Assembly: GCF_013664685.1 (NCBI RefSeq)
Contig: NZ_JAAKDE010000009.1
Location: forward strand, 1-64,000
Source of the DNA: Capillibacterium thermochitinicola
GTDB taxonomy: Bacteria; Bacillota; UBA4882; UBA10575
Direction of reading: 5' to 3'
DNA: 64,000 bases
The position numbers and the translations under genes were made by a program. Below are positions 8,660 to 17,489 of this stretch, in pieces (the first letter of the stretch is position 1; the number at the start of each line of letters is the position of its first letter). Below the pieces are notes generated by a model that was not told the DNA's origin, searched no databases, and saw only the letters and a list, made by a program, of their open reading frames with translations.

Positions 8660-9785
8660 GGGCTTTCCCCCCTTGTAAAGCCGCAATGCCTTTTGCCATG
8701 GCCAGATAGTTGCGGCGCTGTTCTTCCGGGGTGGCGGCCGCCGCCATCCGTCTTAACATCCGCTGTAAAAAAGCCCCCCGTAAAGTCGGTTCTTCGGCCC
8801 ACTTTTCGAGGATGGCCGGATCAAGAAAGGCGGTCTCATCCCGTACTTCGCAGTAAAAATATTGTCGCTTCAGTTGCTCCGTCAGGAGCGCCCAATCGGG
8901 TAAGAACGAAAGGACCCCGGTGAGCCGAAAATCCACCACGGCCTCGGGATCGGCCATCTTTTTTATTTCCTCTCCCAATCGGCCATCGTCCATTCCGGTC
9001 ACATCCAGCGTCACCTGCCGGTAAGGCCGGACCGGCGCCGGTATTTTGTCAACCCGCGGCGCACCTGCGCCTAGCTCGACCACGGTAAAGAATCCGGTTC
9101 CCGGGTCGCTCAAGTTCTTTCCCTCGACCATGCCCGGGTAGACAAACAAGGTATTGCCTACTGTTTTAACCTGATGTTGATGGAGATGACCAAGTGCCAC
9201 ATAGTCATAACCGGCCTCCGCCAAGCCCTGCGTCGACAGGGGAAGACTGCGCTCGCCGGCCATCCAGTCCAATGAGCCATGGAAGATCGCCACGTGCAGC
9301 CCATCTTCCGTGCCCCGGGGAAAATCCCGAAGCGGCTCCGTTCCCCCGGTTAAACCGCCGGTATAGGCCAGACTATAGAGATAACAGGGTGTTCCGCCAA
9401 GGGTCAGCACCCCAATCCGTTCCGGGTGCGGGTTGGTCACCAAAAGGCCCGGCCACTCCCGGCCGTACTTACGATACACCGAATCGTGGTAGGTAATCTC
9501 ATCATGATTCCCGGGTACCGTCACCACTTGAAGTCCGGCGCGCACCAGCCGTTCCAGTTCCGCCAGGACGCCGGCGACCAGGTCCGCCGGCGGGCGATGG
9601 GACTCAAAGAGGTCGCCGACAATCAAAACCAATTGGATCTGGGCCGCCGGATCAAGGGCCAGATCAACGGCTTTTCTTAATAAGCTATCCCGTTCCTGTT
9701 GCCGTTCGGCCTCCCGGCCCCCCCAGTCCCGGGGTGCCCAGCCGAGGTGGAGATCGGCCAAATGCAGGCAGCGAATCCGCGCCAT
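8646..9785 (-). CDS. YhaO-like metallophosphoesterase (SbcD/Mre11-type nuclease)
   Basis: Predicted manganese nuclease subunit working with the downstream ATPase at DNA ends. 379 aa with the calcineurin-like phosphoesterase ligands in order: LADLHLG, GDLFESHRP, PGNHDEITY, and a C-terminal GHLHQHQ. Start ATG at 9785 follows GGAGGGG; earlier codons in the frame lack a ribosome site. It is translationally coupled to the yhaN-like gene. A LexA-box-like inverted repeat lies at 9852-9865 upstream, which would suit a repair operon but is not proven. Confidence 0.9.
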   Translation of the reverse strand: MARIRCLHLADLHLGWAPRDWGGREAERQQERDSLLRKAVDLALDPAAQIQLVLIVGDLFESHRPPADLVAGVLAELERLVRAGLQVVTVPGNHDEITYHDSVYRKYGREWPGLLVTNPHPERIGVLTLGGTPCYLYSLAYTGGLTGGTEPLRDFPRGTEDGLHVAIFHGSLDWMAGERSLPLSTQGLAEAGYDYVALGHLHQHQVKTVGNTLFVYPGMVEGKNLSDPGTGFFTVVELGAGAPRVDKIPAPVRPYRQVTLDVTGMDDGRLGEEIKKMADPEAVVDFRLTGVLSFLPDWALLTEQLKRQYFYCEVRDETAFLDPAILEKWAEEPTLRGAFLQRMLRRMAAAATPEEQRRNYLAMAKGIAALQGGKARGER

Positions 9786-9851
9786 CGAACCCCTCCGTTT
9801 TTTCACTTTCGTATATAATTGGGCAAAGCCGACCCCGATCCTCTTTTTTGC

Positions 9852-9865
9852 CAAACAAATGTTTG
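9852..9865. promoter_or_regulatory. Inverted repeat resembling a LexA (DinR) box
   Basis: CAAACAAATGTTTG has CAAAC and GTTTG arms around AAAT. The Gram-positive LexA consensus is CGAAC-RNRY-GTTYG, so this differs mainly at position 2. It lies 67 nt before the yhaO start codon. A match this short could be chance; no confident promoter was found beside it. Confidence 0.3.
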
Positions 9866-9875
9866 CAAAAGGCAA

Positions 9876-9908
9876 AAGAAAAAGCCCTCCCTGCCCGGGG
9901 AGGGCTTT
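9876..9908 (-). terminator. Terminator hairpin upstream of yhaO
   Basis: Minus strand: AAAGCCCTCC pairs with GGAGGGCTTT around a GC-rich loop, followed by TTTTTCTTTT. It would stop any read-through from the small RNA gene or the membrane-protein gene before yhaO. Confidence 0.75.
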
Positions 9909-9955
9909 CTTCCTTTATCTATTCGGGATAATCTTTTCGCGATTTATTGGGTAAT

Positions 9956-10151
9956 AAAAAAACCAGGATACCGTCGTCTGTTTTTTGACACCTATCCTGC
10001 GGATAGGTGGGTGATCGCACAAACGCTTCTATCCTCCTCTGCACTGAATGAGGCCCGATATCCACGTTTAAATATAGATCTCCCGTCGTAATGCTGTAGG
10101 TTCAAAAAGCAGAGCGTCGCATATCCCAGAATGTTTTCGTCTGTTTGTTGC
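9956..10151 (-). ncRNA. Candidate structured small RNA (~195 nt), identity unknown
   Basis: No coding frame looks real here, yet the minus strand has a good promoter (TTGATC-17 nt-TAGAAT, 10158-10186), a predicted start near 10151, and ends in an intrinsic terminator where CAGGATA pairs with TATCCTG before seven T. Inside, CTCTGC pairs with GCAGAG around a long irregular arm (about 10100-10035), and CACCTATCC/GGATAGGTG (9989-10009) forms a perfect 9-bp hairpin that competes with the terminator stem. Size and long-hairpin plan recall 6S RNA, but I cannot confirm that. A 10-nt repeat (TCGTCTGTTT, plus strand) occurs near both ends. Confidence 0.45.
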
Positions 10152-10157
10152 TTATTT

Positions 10158-10186
10158 ATTCTAGCGGAAATGCCCGCCATGATCAA
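10158..10186 (-). promoter_or_regulatory. SigA-type promoter of the candidate small RNA
   Basis: Minus strand TTGATC, exactly 17 nt, then TAGAAT, starting just after the stop codon of the membrane-protein gene at 10195. The nearest downstream start codon is yhaO, 370 nt away beyond two terminator-like hairpins, which argues for a non-coding product. Confidence 0.65.
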
Positions 10187-10194
10187 CCGGTTTA

Positions 10195-10590
10195 TTATTC
10201 CTGTTGCTCGGGGCCGGGCTCCGCCTGGCCTTCGCCGGTTACATCCCGTCCGGCACCCGCTTCCACGCGTATCCGTTGCAGGTAATCAAGAACGGCAACG
10301 AGCCCGGCGGCCAACAACACGCTGACCGCCGAAAGGCGCTCCCGCATGAAGACAAAAGCATAAAAATAGATGGTCAAAGCCGTAACACCGAAGAGGAGCC
10401 AACCCTTTTTCATCGGTGTATCGGCCAGGACGACGGTTTCCCCAATGGTCGCCAAGAAAGCCGACAAGATACTGACCACCAAGAGATGGGTCACGGTATA
10501 GGCGGAGAGCCCCGGCAACACATAAGCCAGGAAAAAGAGGCTCAGGAAGGTAAAAACCATCCGCAGCAGCCCGCTGTTCCAGTTCACCAT
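10195..10590 (-). CDS. Small four-helix membrane protein, function unknown
   Basis: 131 aa. Four hydrophobic segments are visible (about residues 10-28, 34-52, 62-80, 86-104), followed by a short charged tail rich in Glu, Gly and Gln. The LPGLSAYTVTHLLVVSILSAFL stretch (in two helices) faintly recalls the phage-holin-4-like or DUF2512 membrane families, but I do not recognise it firmly. Start ATG at 10590 follows AGGGGTGATGATCG. The sleB-like gene ends about 100 nt upstream; no shared function is evident. Confidence 0.7.
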   Translation of the reverse strand: MVNWNSGLLRMVFTFLSLFFLAYVLPGLSAYTVTHLLVVSILSAFLATIGETVVLADTPMKKGWLLFGVTALTIYFYAFVFMRERLSAVSVLLAAGLVAVLDYLQRIRVEAGAGRDVTGEGQAEPGPEQQE

Positions 10591-10692
10591 CGATCATCAC
10601 CCCTGTTTTAGTCCTATTTTCGAACCGGACCTTTCTTGCCTATTATTTCCCCGCCAGCCAGCTTTTAAACGGAAAGCCGGTTGCGGGTGAAA

Positions 10693-11292
10693 TTAGAGGC
10701 CAAAGACATGCCGTCCAATGCGGGCAATGATGCGTCGGGTCCAGATCCAGCGGCTGACCGGTTTCGACGGGTTCCAAAAGTACAACGCCCCGCCGGTTGG
10801 GTCCCACCCGTTGATCGCATCGCCGGCGGCTTTGATCGCCTCACTGCTGGGATTGTTGTAAATCCGGCCGTTGGCCACCGACTCAAAGGCTAAAGGTTGG
10901 AAAACTACCCCGGCCAAAGTATTCGGGAATTTGGGGCTCTCGACCCGGTTCAGGATGACCGCGGCCACGGCTACTTTACCGCTGTATGGTTCGGCTTCCG
11001 CTTCGGCATGGACCAAACGGGCGAGTAAATAACGGTCGACACCGGCGCGGGATCCCCCGGCTGCCCTGGCCGTGGTCTGCGTCGGGATGGTGAGCCGCTG
11101 CCCGACCCGGAGATGATCCGTCCATAAACCATTCCAGCTCCGTAAAGTGTTGACGCTCACCCCGACCCGGCGTGAAATTCGGAACAAAGTATCTCCCCGC
11201 CGTACCGTATAGATCCAATTGGCGCCGGCGGGTACCACACATATTGCCGTCAAAAGAAAAGCCAACAGGATAATCCAGTTTCTTTTCTGCAT
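10693..11292 (-). CDS. LysM-SleB cell-wall hydrolase (spore cortex-lytic type)
   Basis: 199 aa: signal peptide (about residues 1-24), one LysM peptidoglycan-binding domain (WIYTVRRGDTLFRISRR to RLTIP), then a SleB/Hydrolase_2 catalytic domain (LLARLVHAEAEAEPYSGK, AVILNRVESPKFPNT, GALYFWNP). The catalytic Glu is expected in HAEAEAE. Family members are lytic transglycosylases that degrade spore cortex during germination or act on vegetative wall. The length is close to SleB, but a LysM replaces the usual N-terminal domain. GGAGGGGATGAA precedes the ATG. Confidence 0.88.
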   Translation of the reverse strand: MQKRNWIILLAFLLTAICVVPAGANWIYTVRRGDTLFRISRRVGVSVNTLRSWNGLWTDHLRVGQRLTIPTQTTARAAGGSRAGVDRYLLARLVHAEAEAEPYSGKVAVAAVILNRVESPKFPNTLAGVVFQPLAFESVANGRIYNNPSSEAIKAAGDAINGWDPTGGALYFWNPSKPVSRWIWTRRIIARIGRHVFGL

Positions 11293-11397
11293 TTCATCCC
11301 CTCCGTTTCTCTTTTAGCCTTACCCAAGAAAAAATGAAGTATGTATAAAAACAAAGGGGATAAAAACGCAAAAAGCAAACTTTATCCTGGCTTCATT

Positions 11398-12267
11398 CTA
11401 GGCCTGAATCCGCGGGTCCATAATATCCCGGAAGGCATCGCCAATCAAATTCCAGGAAAGGACAAAGAGGACCATGGCCAGACCGGGATAAACCACCGTA
11501 AACCAGTATTTCAGCACATTACCCTGGTCACCGAGCATCCAGTTCCGGGCAAAACTAAGCATCTGCCCCCAGTCGGCATAACCTTCGGGCGCACCGAGCC
11601 CGAGAAAACTCAAGGCCGAAACGCTGATGACAATGGAACCGATCTGCATCGAAGCCTGGATCAGCACCGGAAAGATGGAATTGGGCAGAATATGCCGGGT
11701 AATGATCTTAAAGTCGCTGACCCCGATGGCCCTGGCCGCCAGCACATATTCCTCTTGTTTCACCGCCAAGATGTTGCCCCGGATCATCCGGGCGTAGGGC
11801 ATCCAACCCAGCGCAATTAAGGGAATCATCACATTGTTTAAACCCGGTCCAAAGATGGAGACAAAAACAACCACCCCAATTAAATAGGGGAAACTCATGA
11901 AGATATCGGTAAACCGCATGAGGATTTCATCCAGTATTCCGCCGTAGTAGGCAGCGATCGAACCAAGGATAATGCCGATGAGGGCCCGGAAAGCAATGAC
12001 GATGATGCCAACCCGAAATGCCGTCCGCGTCCCCCAGACCAGTCCGTAATAAATATCATACTGCCCTTGGGTTAATCCCAGCGGATATTGGGCCGAGGGC
12101 GGAGTCGGCTCCAGCGTCCAACCCCGGCGCGGAATCCGGTATGGATCACTGCCTTCCTTCGGTGGAGCCAGCCACGGTGCGGCAATGGCTACGACCACAA
12201 AAAACAACAGTAAAATCAGGCCAAAAAGCGAGATGCGGTTTTTCACCAGTCGTCTAAAGATATTCAT
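11398..12267 (-). CDS. Oligopeptide ABC transporter permease (OppC/DppC type)
   Basis: Second membrane subunit of a peptide importer. 289 aa with an N-terminal helix (ISLFGLILLLFFVVVAIAAPW), an OppC-like periplasmic stretch, and a BPD_transp_1 core ending in the EAA loop (VLAARAIGVSDFKIITRHIL). Start ATG at 12267 follows GGAGTAGGTG; an earlier in-frame ATG at 12300 overlaps oppB. It is the last gene of an oppD-oppF-oppA-oppB-oppC set, 7 nt after oppB. Confidence 0.93.
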   Translation of the reverse strand: MNIFRRLVKNRISLFGLILLLFFVVVAIAAPWLAPPKEGSDPYRIPRRGWTLEPTPPSAQYPLGLTQGQYDIYYGLVWGTRTAFRVGIIVIAFRALIGIILGSIAAYYGGILDEILMRFTDIFMSFPYLIGVVVFVSIFGPGLNNVMIPLIALGWMPYARMIRGNILAVKQEEYVLAARAIGVSDFKIITRHILPNSIFPVLIQASMQIGSIVISVSALSFLGLGAPEGYADWGQMLSFARNWMLGDQGNVLKYWFTVVYPGLAMVLFVLSWNLIGDAFRDIMDPRIQA

Positions 12268-12274
12268 TTCACAC

Positions 12275-13306
12275 CTACTCCAATCGTACTCGGGGGTCAA
12301 TGATTGAATACAATACGTCCACGACCAAGTTAACCACGACTAAAATAACGGCGTAAAAGAGCGCCACCCCGACCACACACGGCACATCCAACCGCGTCGC
12401 CGCCGTCGAGGTCAAGAGGCCCAGTCCGGGGTAGTTAAAGACCGTTTCCACAATTACCACCCCGCCCAACAACCCCAGGAGCATGCTACTGGCCACGGTG
12501 GTCACCGGGATCAGCGCGTTTCCCAAGGCGTGTTTTCTAATGACCGTCTTCTCGTCCAAGCCTTTTGCCCGCGCGGTCCGGACATAGTCCTGATTCAAGA
12601 CGTCCAACATACTGGAACGGGTAATCCGGAGCATAAAAGCCCACCACAAGCAGGCCAGTGTAAAGACCGGCGCGATGATATGGCGCAAAGCATCCCAAAA
12701 AATGTCGAAGCGCAGGTTCAAAAGGGCATCGATGGTGTGCATCCCCGTATAAGAACGGAACGACGTTCTCAGGATCTCCAGTTCGGCCCAGGCACTTAAA
12801 CGCCCCGGCGGGAACCAACCCAAGATGCCAAAGCCCACCATCAGCACGGCCAAGCCCAGCACAAAGTCGGGCATGGACCAAAGGGTAATCGCCATCACCC
12901 GGGTGGCATGGTCGATGGGTTTATTATGATTTACCGCTGAAATTACGCCCAAAAAGATCCCCCCAAGAATAACGGGGATCACCGCAAACAGTGTCAGCTC
13001 CAACGTCGCCGGGAAACGGCGGGCGATCGCCTCATTCACCGTCATATGGCTGGACTGGGACCAGCCCAAATTGCCGCGCAGGAGATTGTTCACCCATCGC
13101 AGGTACATTTTGAGGGGCGGGTCATCCAGGTTGTATTTCCGGATGATCGCCTCCAGATCCACATGGCGCTCGGCGTCAGGTGACGGGACAAAAGTGGCCA
13201 CGCGCGTCCAGGGCCCCAGCGTACTGATGAGCGCAAAGATTAGGACGGTCACCCCAAAGAGCACCACCGGTAAGAATAACAAGCGCCGAACTATATAAGA
13301 GAGCAT
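12275..13306 (-). CDS. Oligopeptide ABC transporter permease (OppB/DppB type)
   Basis: First membrane subunit of the peptide importer. 343 aa beginning MLSYIVRRLLFLPVVLFGVT, with the usual OppB N-terminal helix, a periplasmic region containing LDDPPLKMYLRWVNNLLRG, and an EAA loop (YVRTARAKGLDEKTVIRKHA). A hairpin at 13339-13376 separates it from the solute-binding protein gene and may lower its expression relative to that gene. GGTAGGTGTAGTAG precedes the ATG. Confidence 0.94.
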   Translation of the reverse strand: MLSYIVRRLLFLPVVLFGVTVLIFALISTLGPWTRVATFVPSPDAERHVDLEAIIRKYNLDDPPLKMYLRWVNNLLRGNLGWSQSSHMTVNEAIARRFPATLELTLFAVIPVILGGIFLGVISAVNHNKPIDHATRVMAITLWSMPDFVLGLAVLMVGFGILGWFPPGRLSAWAELEILRTSFRSYTGMHTIDALLNLRFDIFWDALRHIIAPVFTLACLWWAFMLRITRSSMLDVLNQDYVRTARAKGLDEKTVIRKHALGNALIPVTTVASSMLLGLLGGVVIVETVFNYPGLGLLTSTAATRLDVPCVVGVALFYAVILVVVNLVVDVLYSIIDPRVRLE

Positions 13307-13338
13307 CTACTACACCTACCGCATTGAAAATAATATAA

Positions 13339-13376
13339 CAAGCGGGAGCCCAAGGGCTTCCTTGAGCCCCCGCTTG
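13339..13376 (-). terminator. Stem-loop between oppA and oppB (partial terminator or mRNA-stabilising)
   Basis: CAAGCGGG pairs with CCCGCTTG, extended inward by GC-rich pairing. There is no clean T-run on the minus strand (TTATATT follows), so full termination is unlikely. Hairpins in this position often protect the binding-protein mRNA. Confidence 0.55.
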
Positions 13377-13391
13377 CAAAAGGTCTTTTTT

Positions 13392-15257
13392 CTAATTATC
13401 CAGGCTCTTGGAAAGGGCATAGAAATCGTAAAACGCCGGACAGATTGGATCAAAGACATACCCTTTCACCCAATCCCGATGTGCTCTGCGGTCATAGGCA
13501 TCATAAAGCATGAGATGGGGTGCCAGTTCAATCGATTTCTTCTGCAGTTCGGTGTAAATCGCCTTCCGTTTGGCCGGGTCGGATTCTTTAATCCCGGCGT
13601 TAACCAGTTCATCAAACTCGGCCTCCGCAAACTTCCGGCCAATTTCACCGGTAAAGGCCATGAAATCGCCTTTACTATGCAGATATGGGTAGACAAAGTT
13701 GTGCGGGTCGGCAAAGTCGGCCAGCCAGCCGATGAAGACCATCGGTAAACGCCCTTCGCGGCGCCGCGGCAACATGGTCGCCCATTCCATTCCTTGAACT
13801 TCCACCTGGAATTTGGGGTTAATCGACTCAATTCCGTGCTCTAAGATCTCGCATGCGGTCTTGCGGGTGGTATTGGGAATGTTCCAAACCAGAGTGAGTT
13901 TAAAGCCTTTCTCCCAGACTTCGCCATTGAAGGCTTTCTTAAAGTATTCGGTGGCCTTCTCCAGATTATATTCATAACGCGGACCGTTGGTATCGAAGAA
14001 GTCACTCAAGCCCAACGGAATGACGCCATAGGGAACAGAGGCTTCACCCAGGACCACTTCTTTAATGAAGGACTCGTAGTCAAAGGCATAGCAGAAAGCC
14101 TTCCGGATATTGATGTCCGAGAAGAAATCCGGGGGAATTCCGTTCCCATCCAGCTTGCCGCTGCCGACAAACTCGTTGTCCACGGCGTTGATCTCTTGGT
14201 TGAAGATGGCGCACACGTTACTCAACCGCGGGAGGTTCCGGATGATCGTTACTCCTTCCATCCCCTCCAACTGCGGAGAATTTTCAACAGGAACATAAAT
14301 CGCGTCCGCTTCGCCTTTTTGCAACATCAATTTTCTGGTGTTAAACTCCGTCACACCGTTATTGACGATCACCGTCTTAATCTTGGCCGGTCCCCGCCAG
14401 TAATCGGCATGGGCTTCCATCGTGTGCTTACTGTTGCTGCGGTCCCACTCCACTTGTTTGTATGGACCGGTCCCCATCGCTTTGTCAAAGAGAGTCTGTT
14501 CTTCGGTGGGTAGGTCATGCCATTTAATCCAGGTTTCCGGTTTGCCGTCCCAAGCCCCGTTGGCAATCATCCATTCTTTATTGAGGATCACCGACCAGCT
14601 GGAGTTCCGGGCAAGGATCGACAAGAACGGTGGATATGGAGCATGCAGATGGAAGACAACGTTATCCCCTTTGACCTCGATCGCGTCCATCACGCGTTTC
14701 GCGGTAGCCACGAGCCCGGCTTCGTCGACTTCCTCAAAGGAATCAACGCCGGCAATCTGGCAAGCCAGATCTTTAATCGTAGCTACGCCAAACAAGGGCT
14801 CAATCAACATCCACATCGGGCCGCCCGTCGGATCAGCCAGGATATTCCGTTCAAAGGAATATTCCACATCTTCCGGGGTTAAAATGGCGCCGTTATGGAA
14901 CTTAACCCCTTTCCGGATCGGGAAGGTATAGGTTTTCCCGTCCGGGGAGATCAAGCCGTTCGCCACCAAGGGCACCTCGGTTGCCAACATCGGCACGAAC
15001 TCATCCAGGCTTCCTTCTTTGTAAGCAATTAAATTGTCGTAATACTGAAAGATAATTTCTGAACTAGCCGTATCGTAGGCCTTCGACGGGTCAAGCGTTT
15101 CCGCATCGCCGGCCCCCACATAAACAAAGATGTTCGGATCGAACTTGACGCTCTGGCTCCCTCCCGCCTGTTTCGGGCCTTGACCGGTCCAGATGACTAC
15201 CCCGGCCACGATCACTACAAGCGCGAGAATAACCCATAACCAAACTTTACCTTTCAA
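13392..15257 (-). CDS. Oligopeptide ABC transporter substrate-binding protein (SBP_bac_5)
   Basis: 621 aa. The N-terminus is a hydrophobic helix (VWLWVILALVVIVAGVVIW) without a lipobox cysteine, so it is either a signal peptide or an uncleaved anchor; a diderm cell would hold it in the periplasm. The family-5 peptide-binding fold follows, with GDAETLDPSKAYDTASSE and FPIRKGVKFHNGAILTPEDV as hallmarks. TTG start at 15257 has GGAGGTGTGAAAGA before it; the frame is open upstream to 15344 without a ribosome site. It lies between the two ATPase genes and the two permease genes, an unusual position for oppA. Confidence 0.92.
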   Translation of the reverse strand: MKGKVWLWVILALVVIVAGVVIWTGQGPKQAGGSQSVKFDPNIFVYVGAGDAETLDPSKAYDTASSEIIFQYYDNLIAYKEGSLDEFVPMLATEVPLVANGLISPDGKTYTFPIRKGVKFHNGAILTPEDVEYSFERNILADPTGGPMWMLIEPLFGVATIKDLACQIAGVDSFEEVDEAGLVATAKRVMDAIEVKGDNVVFHLHAPYPPFLSILARNSSWSVILNKEWMIANGAWDGKPETWIKWHDLPTEEQTLFDKAMGTGPYKQVEWDRSNSKHTMEAHADYWRGPAKIKTVIVNNGVTEFNTRKLMLQKGEADAIYVPVENSPQLEGMEGVTIIRNLPRLSNVCAIFNQEINAVDNEFVGSGKLDGNGIPPDFFSDINIRKAFCYAFDYESFIKEVVLGEASVPYGVIPLGLSDFFDTNGPRYEYNLEKATEYFKKAFNGEVWEKGFKLTLVWNIPNTTRKTACEILEHGIESINPKFQVEVQGMEWATMLPRRREGRLPMVFIGWLADFADPHNFVYPYLHSKGDFMAFTGEIGRKFAEAEFDELVNAGIKESDPAKRKAIYTELQKKSIELAPHLMLYDAYDRRAHRDWVKGYVFDPICPAFYDFYALSKSLDN

Positions 15258-15409
15258 TCTTTCACACCTCCAAAATTTAAATAAACTGTCACGGTAAGAA
15301 TCAACTTTTTTTCCCTTAACCACCCCCCATCCGATACTTATCATTCCATATCATAAAGCCCAAAGCCTTATGTTGTAAAACCAAAGCCTTAAGTTGTTGT
15401 TGTTTAATT

Positions 15410-16450
15410 TTAAGCAATTTTCAGCCCGCGCAAGGACAGTTTTTCTCCGAAATGACAGGCCACCAAATGGTTTTCACTCCCCGCCAGCGCCTGAAGCTCA
15501 GGCTGTTCCTGGCTGCAGATGGGCTGGGCATAACGACACCGGGGATGGAAACGGCACCCGCTGGGCGGGTCGGCCGGGCTGGGCACATCCCCTTCCAAAA
15601 TAATCTGTTCCAATTGGTTGTCCGGATCGGGAAGCGGAATGGCGGAAAAGAGCGCTTCCGTGTAGGGGTGTCTCGGATTGGCGAATAGTTCATCCACCTC
15701 CGCCAGTTCCACAATCCGTCCCAAATACATTACGGCGATCCGGTTACAAATATGATAAACTACACTCAAATCATGGGCAATAAACAGATAAGTCAGGCCG
15801 TATTGTTCCTGTAAATCCTGGAGCAAGTTAATGACCTGGGCTTGAACCGAAACGTCCAACGCCGAGACCGGTTCGTCGCAGATGACCAATTGCGGTTTTA
15901 AAGCCAAGGCGCGGGCAATCCCCACCCGTTGCCGCTGGCCGCCACTGAATTCATGGGGGTACCGGCGAAGATGGTCCCCGGAAAGACCAACGGCGGTCAA
16001 GAGTTCAACCACCCGGTCGCGCAGCTCGGTTTTGTTCTTGAGCCCATGGGTGATTAAAGGCTCGGCCACAATCTGTTCCACCGTCATGCGGGGATTCAGC
16101 GAGGAATAAGGATCCTGAAAGATGAACTGCAGATCACGGCGGAGGTTCCGGATGGTTTTCTGGGTAATCGCGGTTTTAACCCCATCCTTATAAAAAAACA
16201 TCTCCCCGCCGGTTGGTTTTTCCAAGTGGATGATACACCGGCCCGTGGTGGTCTTCCCACAGCCGCTCTCCCCGACCAAACCAAGGGTCTCGCCAGCGCG
16301 CACGCTAAAGCTCACCCCATCCACGGCGCGAATATGACCAACGGTCGAACGAAAAACACCCCGCTGGATCGGATAATATTTCTGCAGATCCTTTACTTCC
16401 AGGATAATTTGTTCCTGTGGATCTTTGTTCGTTATCTGGTTACTTACCAT
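15410..16450 (-). CDS. Oligopeptide ABC transporter ATP-binding protein (OppF/DppF type)
   Basis: 346 aa ATPase. Walker [13 protein letters not shown], signature [15 protein letters not shown], Walker [13 protein letters not shown], and the C-terminal oligopeptide/dipeptide extension with cysteines in [15 protein letters not shown] that are thought to hold an iron-sulphur or metal site in this family. It pairs with the OppD-type ATPase, whose 3' end overlaps its start by 11 nt. GAGGTGTTGGC precedes the ATG. Confidence 0.94.
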   Translation of the reverse strand: MVSNQITNKDPQEQIILEVKDLQKYYPIQRGVFRSTVGHIRAVDGVSFSVRAGETLGLVGESGCGKTTTGRCIIHLEKPTGGEMFFYKDGVKTAITQKTIRNLRRDLQFIFQDPYSSLNPRMTVEQIVAEPLITHGLKNKTELRDRVVELLTAVGLSGDHLRRYPHEFSGGQRQRVGIARALALKPQLVICDEPVSALDVSVQAQVINLLQDLQEQYGLTYLFIAHDLSVVYHICNRIAVMYLGRIVELAEVDELFANPRHPYTEALFSAIPLPDPDNQLEQIILEGDVPSPADPPSGCRFHPRCRYAQPICSQEQPELQALAGSENHLVACHFGEKLSLRGLKIA

Positions 16451-17489
16451 AAAGCCAACACCTCACCTGATGTCCGTTCTCTTCCACCGTGGGTGGTTCT
16501 TCGCTACAGATCGCCATCCGGCGGTCACAGCGGTCCTGAAAAGCGCATCCCGGTAAAGCCGCGGTCGGATTGGGCACCACGCCCGGAATCGGCGTCAACC
16601 GGCGTTCATGACGCGGCCCGATCGTCGGGATCGACCGCACCAAACCAATGGTGTAGGGGTGTAATGATTCCTTTAAAATCTGGCGGACCGTTCCCCGCTC
16701 CACCACTTGCCCAAGGTACATAACGACGACCTCGTCACAGATCTTGGTCACCACCCCTAAATTATGGGTGATCATCATAATCGCCATCCGGTATTCTTCC
16801 TGCAACCGCTGCATTAAATCAAGGATCTGTGCTTGAATGGTCACATCCAACGCCGTCGTCGGTTCATCGGCGATTAACAAGCGGGGGTTGCAGGAAAGCG
16901 CCATCGCAATCATTACCCGTTGTCGCATGCCACCGCTGAGCTGGTGGGGGTACTCTTTCACCCGCTGTTCAGGACTGGGGATCCCGACTTTCCGGATCAT
17001 ATCCGTGGCGATCGCCAAGGCTTCTTTCCGCGAAACTTGGCGGTGGAGTTCCACGACTTCCATAATCTGCTCCCCGATGGTCATAACCGGATTTAATGAT
17101 GTCATCGGTTCCTGGAAGATCATGGCGATCTCATTTCCCCGAATACTGCGCATCACGGGGCCACGCGGGTCTTGCTGCGCCAGATCAATAACCCCTTTTT
17201 CCCCGCGGTTGTAAAGGATCTTTCCCGCGTGGATCCTCCCTTTTGGTTCAGGGAGAAGTTGCATCACCGAGAGGGCGGTCATACTTTTTCCGCAACCGCT
17301 TTCGCCGACCACTCCTAAAACATGAGATTGGCGCAGATCGAAAGAGACACCGTTGACTGCTTTGACTATGCCTTCTTCCGTATGGAAATAAGTATGAAGA
17401 TTTTCGATCTTCAACAATTCGTCTGCCGCCTGCGCGTCAGTGGAAGTTGACACCGTTTCTTCCTGGTTCTTTGCCAAATTTGTTAACAT
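16440..17489 (-). CDS. Oligopeptide ABC transporter ATP-binding protein (OppD/DppD type)
   Basis: 349 aa ATPase, first gene of the opp operon. Walker [16 protein letters not shown], signature [15 protein letters not shown], Walker [13 protein letters not shown], and the C-terminal oligopeptide domain with clustered cysteines ([15 protein letters not shown]). ATG at 17489 follows GGAGGGGAGA. A TATAAT box with an adjacent TG lies at 17516-17521, about 27 nt before the start, giving a very short leader. Confidence 0.94.
   Translation of the reverse strand: MLTNLAKNQEETVSTSTDAQAADELLKIENLHTYFHTEEGIVKAVNGVSFDLRQSHVLGVVGESGCGKSMTALSVMQLLPEPKGRIHAGKILYNRGEKGVIDLAQQDPRGPVMRSIRGNEIAMIFQEPMTSLNPVMTIGEQIMEVVELHRQVSRKEALAIATDMIRKVGIPSPEQRVKEYPHQLSGGMRQRVMIAMALSCNPRLLIADEPTTALDVTIQAQILDLMQRLQEEYRMAIMMITHNLGVVTKICDEVVVMYLGQVVERGTVRQILKESLHPYTIGLVRSIPTIGPRHERRLTPIPGVVPNPTAALPGCAFQDRCDRRMAICSEEPPTVEENGHQVRCWLYGK

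Noticed and set aside
13392-15257. Lipoprotein assignment for the opp binding protein
   Set aside because: No cysteine follows the hydrophobic N-terminal segment, so a lipobox is absent.
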